The notes under the pieces: generated by a model
Database searches by the model: none
The model's input: only the letters and a program-made list of their open reading frames with translations
What the model was told of the DNA's origin: nothing
Assembly (NCBI RefSeq): GCF_003217775.1
Contig: NZ_QJVJ01000001.1
Coordinates: forward strand, 434,001 to 498,000
Source: Paenibacillus flagellatus
GTDB lineage: Bacteria > Bacillota > Bacilli > Paenibacillales > NBRC-103111
DNA: 64,000 nt
Direction of reading: 5' to 3'
Shown: positions 51,611-60,347 of the stretch, piece by piece
Numbering within the stretch: the first letter of the stretch is position 1
Layout of the letters: each line of letters begins with the position of its first letter
Program-made: the position numbers and the translations under genes

Positions 51611-52906
51611 ATGACCAGCTCAGGCAAAAAGACGTTCGCGAAAATAGCCGCGCCTTTGATCTCCGCCGCCTTGCTCGCGTCGATCGCGGCCGGCTGCGCC
51701 GGTGGAACCGAAAGCGGCGCGAGCAAAGACGCGGGCGGCAAAGCGCCGGCTGAAAAAGTGACCATCAAGCTGCTGCAAAACAAAATCGAAATCACCGACA
51801 AGGTGAAAGCGATGGTCGCCGATTACACCGCGCAGCATCCGAACGTCAACATCGAGGTTCAAATCGTTAAAGATTACAACACGCTGCTCAAAACGCGCTT
51901 CGCCGCGGGGGACGCTCCCGACATTTTCACGACGGCGGGCTACAGCGCCATGGCCTCCTGGTCGGAGACGCTGCTCGACCTGTCGAACGAGCCCTGGATG
52001 CAAAAGGTTTCCCCGATGACGGTGGAAGGCATGACGTTCGACGGCAAGAAGCTCGGCTTCCCGATGGCGTTCGAAGGCTTCGGCATCGTCTACAACAAAG
52101 ATTTGTTCGCGAAGGCCGGCATCGACAAAACGCCGACGACGCTCTCCGAGCTGAAACTGACGGCGGAGAAGCTGAAGGCGGCCGGCATTCAGCCGTATAA
52201 GGAAGCGTACCAGGAGACGTTCCCGCTCTACCACCTGTTGAACCTGGGCTTCGCGTACGAGAAAGACCCGGCCGCCTCGCTCGCCAAGCTGCAAAAGGGC
52301 GAAATGAAGCTGAAGGACCTTGCGAATCTGAACGCGGTGTTCGACGTTCTCGATATCGGCATGACCTACGGCAAAGGGCAAGAATCGCTCGGGGTCAGCT
52401 ACGACAGCCAGGTTTCCGATTTCGCCAACGGCAAAATCGCCATGATCAGCAACGGCGTATGGACGATCGATCCGATTCAGAAGGTCAATCCGAACGTCAA
52501 CATGGGCATGTTCGCGCTACCGCTGACCGACAATGCCGGCGAAACGAAAATGCCCGTATCGGTTCCCGGCTATTACGTCATCAACAACAAGTCCAAGCAT
52601 ATCGAGGAGTGCAAAGCGTTCTTGAGCTGGCTGCACGACAACGGACAAAAATATTTGGTCGATTCGTTCAAGTTCATTCCGGCGTTTACCGATTTGACCA
52701 CGACGAAGGAGCTCGGGCCTCTGGCCGTGGACATGGCCCCGTACGTGACGAACGGCAAGGCGATCCCGTGGACGCAAAACGCTTGGCCGGTCGGCTACAA
52801 GGAGGATTCCCCGAAACGTCTGCAGGCGTACATCGGCGGGCAGACGAACCGGGAGCAGACGATCGCCGAGCTGCAAAAGGATTGGGATAACCGCATCAAG
52901 AAATAA
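51611..52906 (+). CDS. Sugar ABC transporter substrate-binding lipoprotein
   Basis: 431 residues from ATG 51611 with GGGGGAA 7 bp upstream. Signal peptide with lipobox LASIAAGC (Cys29). The mature part has KVTIKLLQNKIEITDKVKAM, the cluster 1 hallmark LKTRFAAGDAPDIF, and late PVSVPGYYVINNKSKHIEEC then FLSWL. It binds a sugar, probably an oligosaccharide, outside the membrane and delivers it to the permeases at 52997 and 53869. No ATPase is encoded here; such systems share MsmK/MsmX-type ATPases. Confidence 0.95.
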   Translation: MTSSGKKTFAKIAAPLISAALLASIAAGCAGGTESGASKDAGGKAPAEKVTIKLLQNKIEITDKVKAMVADYTAQHPNVNIEVQIVKDYNTLLKTRFAAGDAPDIFTTAGYSAMASWSETLLDLSNEPWMQKVSPMTVEGMTFDGKKLGFPMAFEGFGIVYNKDLFAKAGIDKTPTTLSELKLTAEKLKAAGIQPYKEAYQETFPLYHLLNLGFAYEKDPAASLAKLQKGEMKLKDLANLNAVFDVLDIGMTYGKGQESLGVSYDSQVSDFANGKIAMISNGVWTIDPIQKVNPNVNMGMFALPLTDNAGETKMPVSVPGYYVINNKSKHIEECKAFLSWLHDNGQKYLVDSFKFIPAFTDLTTTKELGPLAVDMAPYVTNGKAIPWTQNAWPVGYKEDSPKRLQAYIGGQTNREQTIAELQKDWDNRIKK

Positions 52907-52918
52907 CGGCTCACGTAA

Positions 52919-52952
52919 ACGGGTTCCCGCGAAATCGGAGGCGGGAGCCCGT
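52919..52952 (+). terminator. Intercistronic hairpin after the binding-protein gene
   Basis: ACGGGTTCCCGC pairs with GCGGGAGCCCGT, then TCTCATTCTTCG. It is a leaky terminator or 3' stabiliser placed after the binding-protein gene, so that this product is made in excess over the permeases. Confidence 0.65.
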
Positions 52953-52996
52953 TCTCATTCTTCGTTACATTATTCGAACGGAAAGGGGATGTGGAC

Positions 52997-53872
52997 GTGA
53001 GTACGAAAAGCAGGCAATTCCTCACCTATACGGCCTTTGTCGCCCCCGCGGTCCTTTTTTTTGCGCTGATCATCTTGATTCCGTTAATCCGGGCGCTCGT
53101 GTTCTCCTTTCAGGATTGGAACGGCATCAGCAGCCACATTCGGTGGGCCGGCTTGGACAACTATAAACGGCTGCTGCATGACGCCGATTTCGGCAAGTCG
53201 CTGCTGTTTACGTTCCGGTATGTGGCGGTTACGACCATCCTGTTTAATGCGAGCGGGTTTTTGCTCGCACTCGCCCTGAACGTCGCTTTGAAATCGCGCC
53301 ATGCGCTGCGCGCGGGCTTCTTCATCCCGCATGTGATCGGCTCGGTCATTATCGGCTTCATCTGGCAGTTCATTATCGTTCAGCTGTTCGGCGAAATCGG
53401 GAAGGCGACCGGCTGGGCGCTGTTCGGCAAAAATTGGCTCAGCCTGCCGGACTACGCCTTCTGGTCGATCGTCATCGTCGCCGTCTGGCACTCGGCGGGC
53501 TATTTCATGGTCATTTACTTGGCGGCGCTGCAGGGTGTGCCGCAGGACATGCTGAAAGCCGCGGAAATCGACGGAGCGGGGCCGTTCCGCCGGCTGTGGA
53601 GCGTCACGCTGCCGCTCATCCGCCCGGCCATGACGATCTGCCTGTTCCTCGCCATCTCCAGCAGCTTCAAGGCGTTCGACCTGAACTTCTCGCTCACCAA
53701 GGGCGGTCCGTTCGGCACGACGGAGTCGCTCGCTTTGCAAATTTATTCGGACGCCTTCGTGAAAAACTTGTTCACCTACGGGGCGACCAAGGCCGTCGTT
53801 TTCTTTATCGTGCTCGCCGGCATTACGCTGGTACAGGTCGGGGTCATGAAACGCAAGGAGGTGGAGCTGTGA
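52997..53872 (+). CDS. Sugar ABC transporter permease (MalF/LacF-type)
   Basis: 291 residues from GTG 52997 (8 bp after AAAGGGG; GTG 52991 is too close to it). Six membrane helices. The coupling-helix EAA motif is AAEIDGAGPFRRLWSVTLPL (about 190-209). It forms the pore with the next product. The stop overlaps the start of the second permease gene (GTGA). Confidence 0.94.
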   Translation: MSTKSRQFLTYTAFVAPAVLFFALIILIPLIRALVFSFQDWNGISSHIRWAGLDNYKRLLHDADFGKSLLFTFRYVAVTTILFNASGFLLALALNVALKSRHALRAGFFIPHVIGSVIIGFIWQFIIVQLFGEIGKATGWALFGKNWLSLPDYAFWSIVIVAVWHSAGYFMVIYLAALQGVPQDMLKAAEIDGAGPFRRLWSVTLPLIRPAMTICLFLAISSSFKAFDLNFSLTKGGPFGTTESLALQIYSDAFVKNLFTYGATKAVVFFIVLAGITLVQVGVMKRKEVEL

Positions 53873-54705
53873 GAAACGAATCGCGGTACGGCTTGGGCAA
53901 GCTCGGCTTGGAAGCGGTCATGATCGTGCTGGCCGCCCTGTTTTTGTTCCCGCTGTATATCACGATCGTCAGCGGGTTCAAAAGCTTCAATGAAATCGTC
54001 GAATCGGCGTGGGCGCTGCCGGACAAGCTGGACTGGCACAATTACGCGACCGTCTGGAAGCAAATCCAGTTTCCCGGCGTGTTCATGAATTCGTTGATCG
54101 TCACGGTCGCATCGGTCGTCCTCATCCTGCTGATGAGCGCCGCAGCCGCTTACCAATTGGTCCGGCGTCCGGGCATCGTCAGCACCGTCATCTTCTTCGC
54201 CGTGCTTTCCTCGATGATCATTCCGTTTCAGACGCTGATGATTCCGCTCGTGAAGATGGCGAAAGATTTGCGGCTCATCGACTCGCTGTACGGACTGATT
54301 TTGGTTTACTGCGGCTTCGGCATTCCGCTTGCGCTGTTTTTGTACCACGGGTTTATCAAAGGCGTTCCCCGCGAATTGGAGGAAGCGGCCCAGATCGACG
54401 GCTGCGGCCCGTTCGGCGTCTTCTTCCGCATTTTGCTGCCGCTGATGAAGCCGATTACGTCGACGATCGCCATTTTGCATACGCTGTGGATTTGGAACGA
54501 TTTTTTGCTGCCGCTCATCATGCTTACCTCGGCGAAAAACAAGACGATCCCGCTTGCGTCCTCGATCTATTTCGGCGAGTATAACAATGAGTGGGGGCTC
54601 GCGATGGCGGCGCTGACGTTTGCGATCGTGCCGGTCGTCGTTTTTTTCCTGGTCATGCAAAAGTATATTATTCAAGGGATTACGGCCGGAGCGGTGAAAG
54701 GATAA
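53869..54705 (+). CDS. Sugar ABC transporter permease (MalG/LacG-type)
   Basis: 278 residues from GTG 53869 with a strong AAGGAGGTGG upstream, overlapping the first permease stop. Six helices; EAA motif is AAQIDGCGPFGVFFRILLPL. C-terminus ends KYIIQGITAGAVKG, the classic MalG-type ending. Completes the importer with the binding protein at 51611. Confidence 0.95.
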   Translation: MRNESRYGLGKLGLEAVMIVLAALFLFPLYITIVSGFKSFNEIVESAWALPDKLDWHNYATVWKQIQFPGVFMNSLIVTVASVVLILLMSAAAAYQLVRRPGIVSTVIFFAVLSSMIIPFQTLMIPLVKMAKDLRLIDSLYGLILVYCGFGIPLALFLYHGFIKGVPRELEEAAQIDGCGPFGVFFRILLPLMKPITSTIAILHTLWIWNDFLLPLIMLTSAKNKTIPLASSIYFGEYNNEWGLAMAALTFAIVPVVVFFLVMQKYIIQGITAGAVKG

Positions 54706-54748
54706 GCGCCCGCCGCATCCGCGATCTGACGAAAGAGGAGGGTTGGGG

Positions 54749-56542
54749 ATGAGAATCGTCATTCTCGGTGATTTTCATTTGAGGCCGGAAGATTACGAGC
54801 AGACCCGGGCGGCGATGGAGGATGTCGCAGCCTGCAAGCCGGACTTGATCGTCCCGCTGGGCGACTTCGGCAGCCAAGGGAAGATCGGCAGCATCGCCGG
54901 TCTCGAGGAGTCGGAGCCGTTTTTGCGGCTGCCGGGCGTTCCGCTGCGGCCGATACTGGGCAATCACGATTTGGAGCTCGAGTCCGGCAACGGGAAGCAG
55001 CCGAAAGGCACGATGCGGGAACGGTTTCTTCGCATGTTCCAGCTCGATCGGCCGTACGGCGTACTCGAGTACGACGACATTCGGCTGTTCTTCGCCTCGA
55101 CGGAGCCGCAGCGTCCGGATTCGTGCTACGACGTCCAGGAGGTGTTCGCCACCGACGAGCAGTTCGCCTGGCTGTCGGCTAAGCTGAAGGAACGGCCGGG
55201 GGTGCCCGTCATCTTTTTCACGCACGCTCCTCCGGTCGGGTCCGGGCTGCGCACGGTGCCCCGCGTCCATGTCCGGTCGACGAACGCGTACTTGGACGAG
55301 AATCACGATCCTTACCGATGGTACCGGTTGTTCCGGCATAGCCCGGAAATCGTCCTATGGTTTTCCGCCCACTATCACTTGAGCCACATCCATCCGGACT
55401 CCAGCACGTACCGGTTCGGCACCCGCTTCTTTATTACCGGCGTGCACGGGGCCGGGTTCACCCGCGACGGGATGCGGCAGTCGCGAATCGTGGACATCGG
55501 GGAGCAGTCGGTTGCGGTCCGTACGCTCGACCATATCAAGCGGGCGGTAACCGACGAAGGCGGCTGGCGTCACGAGGGACCGCTTCGCTCGTTGATCGCG
55601 AAGCCGGGCGTATCGCTGTCACGCGTCGGCTCGTTCCCGGTCGGCGAAGCGCCGGCCATCCGCGGCGGCATCGTGCCCTTGTCGCCGGATCGATGCCTCG
55701 TTTCGACGGAGGACGGGTTCACCTGGGAGGCCGAGCCGGAGGTCGAAGCCGTGTTCGGCACGTGCCATATCGGCCCGGCGTTGACGGCGGTCGGCGCCTC
55801 GGAGGAGCGGATCTGGTTCGCTTGGGGCCGCTCGGTCGGCTGCAGCGACCGCCGCAGCCCTTGGCGGTTCGTGCGCGCCGCGAACGGGGATTGGCCGTTC
55901 GTGAAGCGGCAGCTCGAGGAGGAAGCAGACGCCATGGCCGTACGGCCGGAAGGCGGTGCGTGGGTGGCCGCCGGTCCGGATTTGTGGAAGGTCGTCCCGG
56001 AGCACGGCGCCTTATCGGCGGCGCGGATGGTGCGGCTCCCGGAGCGAAGCGTCGGCTTGACGGCGGACGGCTCCTTCGTCTGGTCGGTCGCCGACTCCGG
56101 CACCGTTTACCGCTATGAAGAAGGACAGCCGGCTTTTCAACCGGTAATGGAGGGCGTGCGGGCCTGGGATTCGTGGAGAGGGTTTTGCGCGGCGATTACG
56201 ATCGGGAACGGCGGGACGACGCTGCTGTCGGCGGACGGGCTAACCCGTTATGCGGTAAGTTTGCCCGCCCCGCTCCGCGAAGACGACGGCGGGAGCCTGC
56301 AGGTCGTCTGCCTCGGTAACCACCACTTGTTGGCGCTCGTCGGCGGCCAAGTCTATTTCGCCATCGCTAACCGTCAAATCGTAAGCAAGCTCGACACGAC
56401 CGACGGCTATGCCGCCGCAGTATCGCGAGCGTATGCGGTGGAACGGGACGGCACGTGTCGTACGTTCTACCTTTCGGTACGCCACGACGATCCGGTCGTG
56501 CGGCCGACGCTGCAGCTGTGGGAGGCAAGCCTCCATGACTAG
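54749..56542 (+). CDS. Cytoplasmic metallophosphoesterase with C-terminal beta-propeller-like region
   Basis: 597 residues from ATG 54749 with AGGAGGG upstream. Residues 1-270 are a calcineurin-like phosphoesterase with all metal motifs: LGDFHL, PLGDFGS, LGNHD, FFTHAPP and FSAHYHLSHIH. Residues about 285-597 have repeated short strands such as DGFTWEAEPEVEAVFG, ERIWFAWGRSVGCSDR, GGAWVAAGPDLWKV, DGSFVWSVADSGTVYRYEEG and NHHLLALVGGQVYFAI, suggesting a WD/Kelch-type propeller. There is no signal peptide. It starts 43 bp after the last permease gene, so it belongs to the sugar operon. Substrate unknown; a phosphodiester-linked sugar is one possibility. Confidence 0.82.
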   Translation: MRIVILGDFHLRPEDYEQTRAAMEDVAACKPDLIVPLGDFGSQGKIGSIAGLEESEPFLRLPGVPLRPILGNHDLELESGNGKQPKGTMRERFLRMFQLDRPYGVLEYDDIRLFFASTEPQRPDSCYDVQEVFATDEQFAWLSAKLKERPGVPVIFFTHAPPVGSGLRTVPRVHVRSTNAYLDENHDPYRWYRLFRHSPEIVLWFSAHYHLSHIHPDSSTYRFGTRFFITGVHGAGFTRDGMRQSRIVDIGEQSVAVRTLDHIKRAVTDEGGWRHEGPLRSLIAKPGVSLSRVGSFPVGEAPAIRGGIVPLSPDRCLVSTEDGFTWEAEPEVEAVFGTCHIGPALTAVGASEERIWFAWGRSVGCSDRRSPWRFVRAANGDWPFVKRQLEEEADAMAVRPEGGAWVAAGPDLWKVVPEHGALSAARMVRLPERSVGLTADGSFVWSVADSGTVYRYEEGQPAFQPVMEGVRAWDSWRGFCAAITIGNGGTTLLSADGLTRYAVSLPAPLREDDGGSLQVVCLGNHHLLALVGGQVYFAIANRQIVSKLDTTDGYAAAVSRAYAVERDGTCRTFYLSVRHDDPVVRPTLQLWEASLHD

Positions 56543-56551
56543 ACGGGGCGA

Positions 56552-57292
56552 ATGACTATGGACACCATCGATCATCACATTTGGACGATTACGCATGGCG
56601 AGCTTATCGCAAGATTGATGTTGTCCGCCGTATTGGGCGGCCTCATCGGTATCGAGAGAGAGTGGAGCAACCATGCGGCCGGCTTTCGCACGCACATTCT
56701 CGTCTGCCTCGGCTCGACGACGATCATGCTGCTGTCCGTTTACGGCTTTTCCGAATTCGTCGACGAGCCGAACGTGAGGGTGGATCCGGCCCGTCTGGCG
56801 GCTCAGGTCATCAGCGGGATCGGATTTCTCGGCGCGGGGGCGATTATGCGGAACGGAAACGTCATCAAAGGATTGACGACGGCCGCTTCGGTCTGGGTCG
56901 TGGCCGCTATCGGCTTGTGCGTGGGCGCGGGCTTTTTTACCGGGGCTCTGATCAGCACCTTGCTGGTGCTCGTCAGCTTGTTTTTGCTGAACAAGCTGGA
57001 GAAGCGCCATATCAAGGACCGCCGCAATCGCGAGCTGGAGCTGGAAATGGTCGATCAGGCCGGCACGCTCGGGCAAATCGCTTCGTTGCTGGGGGATCAC
57101 GACGTCCGCATCGTGCATATCAAGATCGTCCCCGGTTCGTCCGCCGACCATCCGCCGAGCGTTGTCGTGCAGCTGACCGTGCAAGTGAAGCGGCAGCAGA
57201 AATTCATGGAGGCGATCGGGCGGATTTCGGCTTGCCCGAACATCCTTTCGCTTACCTCCGGGAGCTTGCCGGCCGCAAGCTCGGCGGGCTGA
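56552..57292 (+). CDS. MgtC/SapB family membrane protein
   Basis: 246 residues from ATG 56552 or 56558. The N-terminal membrane domain has LMLSAVLGGLIGIEREWSNH, the AGFRTHILVCLGS motif, AAQVISGIGFLGAGAIMRNG and KGLTTAASVWVVAAIGL, all diagnostic. An ACT-like C-terminal domain (about 165-240) follows. MgtC proteins help growth under low magnesium or in hosts, by acting on ATP synthase or phosphate uptake in some bacteria. It lies 9 bp past the phosphoesterase gene and may be read through from the sugar operon. Confidence 0.94.
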   Translation: MTMDTIDHHIWTITHGELIARLMLSAVLGGLIGIEREWSNHAAGFRTHILVCLGSTTIMLLSVYGFSEFVDEPNVRVDPARLAAQVISGIGFLGAGAIMRNGNVIKGLTTAASVWVVAAIGLCVGAGFFTGALISTLLVLVSLFLLNKLEKRHIKDRRNRELELEMVDQAGTLGQIASLLGDHDVRIVHIKIVPGSSADHPPSVVVQLTVQVKRQQKFMEAIGRISACPNILSLTSGSLPAASSAG

Positions 57293-57333
57293 ACGAGAGG
57301 AGCCGGGGTGACCGTCTCGCTTGGGCCCCATAT

Positions 57334-57373
57334 AGAACGGCTGCGGCTCCTTCCTGGAGACGCAGCCGTTCTT
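57334..57373. terminator. Bidirectional terminator between MgtC and GNAT genes
   Basis: AGAACGGCTGCG pairs with CGCAGCCGTTCT around a loop containing CTCC/GGAG, followed by TTCG. It lies between converging genes. Confidence 0.72.
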
Positions 57374-57386
57374 TCGCTGCCGGCCG

Positions 57387-57827
57387 TCAGGCCGGAAACG
57401 GGATAAAAACAAGCCTCATAAAGCCGTCCTCGTCCACCTCTTGCTCGACAAAACCGGCTTTTCGAAAACAGCGGATGCTGGCGATATTGTCCGGCTCTAT
57501 GCCGGCTTCCCATCGCCGCACGGCCGTAAGCTCGGGGCGCTGCAGCAAGGCGGCGAGCATCCGGCTGCCGTACCCTCTGCCGCGCAGCCCGGGATTGACG
57601 AGAAGACTGACGTACGCCGTACCGTCCGCCTCCGTCTCCGCATCGATCTGACCTACGGGCTGTCCGGACTCGTATACGATCCATGCATAGTAATCGGGGT
57701 TTTGCAGCACGAATGGAAGCCACCGCTCCAGAGGCAGCATCCCGCTCAACCGCCGCAACGCCTCGGGATCCTGAAACCACTGCTTCAAAAGGGCTAGACC
57801 TTCCTGCTCAAGCCGAACGAATTCCAA
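57387..57827 (-). CDS. GNAT family N-acetyltransferase
   Basis: 146 residues. Acetyl-CoA site VSLLVNPGLRGRGYGSRML (RGRGYG) near 73-91, and the C-terminal PDNIASIRCFRKAGFVEQE typical of amino-group acetyltransferases of the RimJ/RimL-like group. GGAGGAGGAAACG precedes the ATG. Substrate unknown. Confidence 0.9.
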   Translation of the reverse strand: MEFVRLEQEGLALLKQWFQDPEALRRLSGMLPLERWLPFVLQNPDYYAWIVYESGQPVGQIDAETEADGTAYVSLLVNPGLRGRGYGSRMLAALLQRPELTAVRRWEAGIEPDNIASIRCFRKAGFVEQEVDEDGFMRLVFIPFPA

Positions 57828-57885
57828 AACGTTTCCTCCTCCTTGCGCGGAACTTCCTCTCTTTCGCTTCCCCCGGGTCTTACCG

Positions 57886-58062
57886 CTATTCGTAATGCGA
57901 AGCTTCGTAAATATCCGCCGTAACGGCGATCGCCACGAGAAACACGGTCATCAGGATGAGCGCATAACCGACCCATCGCATGCCCGGAGCGGATTTCGCT
58001 CGGGCGGCCAAAAGCGCCCCCGCTCCGATCAGCAGCGCGATTACGATCCCGAAATGGATCAT
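57886..58062 (-). CDS. Small two-helix membrane protein
   Basis: 58 residues from ATG 58062 with CGGGAGGAGGAAGC upstream; the longer frame is rejected. Helices at about 2-19 (IHFGIVIALLIGAGALL) and about 30-50 (VGYALILMTVFLVAIAVTAD), joined by a short basic loop, ending YEASHYE. No family recognised. Confidence 0.7.
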   Translation of the reverse strand: MIHFGIVIALLIGAGALLAARAKSAPGMRWVGYALILMTVFLVAIAVTADIYEASHYE

Positions 58063-58206
58063 AGGCTTCCTCCTCCCGTTCGTTCCCGTTTCTAAGCTAG
58101 ACGTTTCCGAAGCCCGCAAGGTTTCACGGTATCGTCCCCATTTCGCAACCCGAGCGGTTCCAGCTTCCGGATCATCAGGAAACTGGTAGCAGAACCTCCT
58201 GCATCA

Positions 58207-58215
58207 TGGTATACT
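58207..58215 (+). promoter_or_regulatory. Extended -10 promoter for the 67-residue protein
   Basis: TGGTATACT is a TGn-extended -10 element 39 bp before the ATG at 58254. No clear -35 is seen, as is usual for extended -10 promoters. Confidence 0.5.
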
Positions 58216-58253
58216 GAAATCAATAACGTCGAATCGATTGGAGGTCTGGCTCC

Positions 58254-58457
58254 ATGAACAGGAGAACCGATACGCACGAGACGCCCACCTTTAATTCGGT
58301 GACCGAGCATTACAGAACCGTTATGGGCGTCCCGTCCGCCAAAGTCGACATGAAGTCGATGCCGCGCCCGCTACAGCTGTTCGGTTACGGCGTCGCCGCC
58401 GTCATGGCGGTTTGCACCGCCGCCTTCCTCGCGATGTACGTCTCGCAATTTTTTTGA
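58254..58457 (+). CDS. Small single-helix membrane protein
   Basis: 67 residues; GGAGG lies 10 bp before the ATG. A polar N-terminus (NRRTDTHETPTFNSVTEHYR) is followed by one C-terminal helix, FGYGVAAVMAVCTAAFLAMY, and ends VSQFF. It probably has its N-terminus in the cytoplasm. No family recognised. Monocistronic and convergent with the AHSA1 gene. Confidence 0.68.
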   Translation: MNRRTDTHETPTFNSVTEHYRTVMGVPSAKVDMKSMPRPLQLFGYGVAAVMAVCTAAFLAMYVSQFF

Positions 58458-58559
58458 GCGCGCTCAGTTCAGCCGGTGAACGATTTCGTACGCGTTCCCG
58501 CAAGGGTCTCCGAATTAAACCGATCGTATGTCGGGCTGATCGGGAACGGCTGCGGGCCG

Positions 58560-59174
58560 TTATGCGTCCGCCGTTCCCGCCATCTCCCGAAGCGACGCAA
58601 TCGCGCCCTCCCACTTCGCCAGCATTCGCTCCCGCTCGAACAAGTCCGACAAGTTTTCTTGGTGGAAGCTGACCGTCGTTCGATCCGGCGACGAGGACAT
58701 CAGCCGGATTTGCAGCGTGGACGGCTTGTCCCATTCCGGCAGCTTCCACGTCAGCCGGAGCTGCTCGTACGGCTTGTACACCCGCATCGTGCCGGTCGTC
58801 CCTTCGGCCGACTCGAACGGTACGCCCGCCGCCCACTCCGGGGGGGCGAGCTCGCCGATCCACAGCTTCAAGCCTTCCCGGGACATCAGCAGCTCCCACA
58901 CCCGTTCCCTCGCGATCGGCAGCGTGCGCCGGACCCCCATCTGGAACCCGGTCGACGCGGTTCGTCCGACCGGCTTGCGCCCCCAACGTTCGCCCAGCGC
59001 GGCGGCGAGCAATCTCGCCCACGCATCCTCCGTCCCGTGCTCGTCCCGGATATGTCCGGCGAGCCGTTCGTCGGACCAGGACGGGTCCGCCTCCTTCGCC
59101 AGCATCGTCAACCATTCGTCCAAGCTTTTGCCCGTCGCCTCCGCGAGCGCTTCCTTCGATATGCCGTTCGTCAT
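58560..59174 (-). CDS. DUF4287 plus AHSA1/SRPBCC domain protein
   Basis: 204 residues from ATG 59174 (MTNGISKEALAEATGKSLDE) with GGAGGGGCAG upstream. Residues 1-60 are DUF4287 (TGKSLDEWL, IRDEHG). Residues about 80-200 are the SRPBCC lipid/ligand-binding fold with R-LPIARERVWELLMSREGL, TMRVYKPYEQLRLTWK and TTVSFHQENLSD. Such proteins bind hydrophobic ligands or assist Hsp90-like chaperones; role here unknown. Confidence 0.87.
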   Translation of the reverse strand: MTNGISKEALAEATGKSLDEWLTMLAKEADPSWSDERLAGHIRDEHGTEDAWARLLAAALGERWGRKPVGRTASTGFQMGVRRTLPIARERVWELLMSREGLKLWIGELAPPEWAAGVPFESAEGTTGTMRVYKPYEQLRLTWKLPEWDKPSTLQIRLMSSSPDRTTVSFHQENLSDLFERERMLAKWEGAIASLREMAGTADA

Positions 59175-59249
59175 CGTCTGCCCCTCCACCATTCGTTCGT
59201 AATGGCTTTATTATACAAAAACTCCACTGACAGCTGCGGCCAGTGAAGT

Positions 59250-60215
59250 TCAGATCGTGCGATAATAGTCCGCCAACGCCTCCGCGACGCCTCTCATCGC
59301 CTCCTTCAGCTCCGGCGGCTCCACGCCCGTAATCGAGCCTCCGTACGTCAGCAGCGCGTAAGGAACGCGGGAATAAACGGTGTGCGCCGGCAGCCGGAAG
59401 GTGGCACCGTCCCGCCGGCGTTCGACGAGACCGCCGCCGAACAGCCAATTCGCGCACAGGTCGGCGATCGCCTGCGGCTTTCCTTCGAGGCGTACCGTCA
59501 CGTATTCGTCGCTCCGCTCCGGATCGGGCCGCAGCCCCGCCATGAAAAAATCGCGGGCCGAGAACCCCGCCGGACGCTCGAACGTTCCGCCGGCTTCCGC
59601 GCACGCGCGAATCCGGTCCGCGCGGAAGCTGCGGATGTCGCCGCGCAGGCGGCAGTAGCCGACAACGTACCAGCCGCTCTTCCAATGGACGAGACCGTAA
59701 GGGTCGATATCGCGGCTCGTCACGTCGTCGTCGTAGCCGGCTTGATACGCGATCGACAGCGTCCGTCCTTCGGCCGTTGCCCGCTCCAGCTGCCGCAGCA
59801 GTGCGCCCATCGAGTCGTCGACGGGCGGATGAATGACGTCGAGTCCGGCTTCGTGCCGCTCGATCGCCTCCTGCTGCTCCTCGTTCGCATACCGCTTCAG
59901 CTTGACGATCGCCCGCTCCAGCGCCTCGCCATGCGGGTAGCCGGCTTCCTGGGCGAAAACGGACGCGTGCACGAGCGCCTTCTGCTCGTCCGCATCGAAG
60001 AACAGCGGCGCCCCGTCGAGCGGCTGCAGCAAGCTGTACCCTCCGTTGTGGCCGGCGTCGGCGACGATCGGCACGCCGCTCGCGCACAAGGCGTCGATGC
60101 ACCGGTATACGGTGCGGACGTGAATTTCCAGCTCCTCGGCGATCTGCTTCGCCGTAATCCGCTTCCCCGAACGGAGCAGCCACAAGATCGCAATCATGTT
60201 GTCCGCCTTCGACAA
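59250..60215 (-). CDS. YafY-type HTH/WYL transcriptional regulator
   Basis: 321 residues from TTG 60215 with AAAGGAG about 11 bp upstream; the frame open to 60305 is not needed. The N-terminal winged helix is DNMIAILWLLRSGKRITAKQ followed by IAEELEIHVRTVYRCIDAL. The WYL domain (about 140-215) has the ligand-sensing region DIDPYGLVHWKSGWYVVGYC and FRADRI, and the WCX extension follows. WYL proteins respond to nucleic-acid or nucleotide ligands. It lies 133 bp downstream of the oxidoreductase gene on the same strand. Confidence 0.92.
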   Translation of the reverse strand: MSKADNMIAILWLLRSGKRITAKQIAEELEIHVRTVYRCIDALCASGVPIVADAGHNGGYSLLQPLDGAPLFFDADEQKALVHASVFAQEAGYPHGEALERAIVKLKRYANEEQQEAIERHEAGLDVIHPPVDDSMGALLRQLERATAEGRTLSIAYQAGYDDDVTSRDIDPYGLVHWKSGWYVVGYCRLRGDIRSFRADRIRACAEAGGTFERPAGFSARDFFMAGLRPDPERSDEYVTVRLEGKPQAIADLCANWLFGGGLVERRRDGATFRLPAHTVYSRVPYALLTYGGSITGVEPPELKEAMRGVAEALADYYRTI

Positions 60216-60347
60216 AGGTCGTCCCGCTCCTTTCCGCAACCGTCGGTCTCTTGCGTCTATTGTATACCGACGAAGCCGCGGCGGCAAAATCCGGACACGG
60301 AACAAGCGGGGAAGATGACCTCTCCCCCGCCCTCCCCCCTCCGCTTC

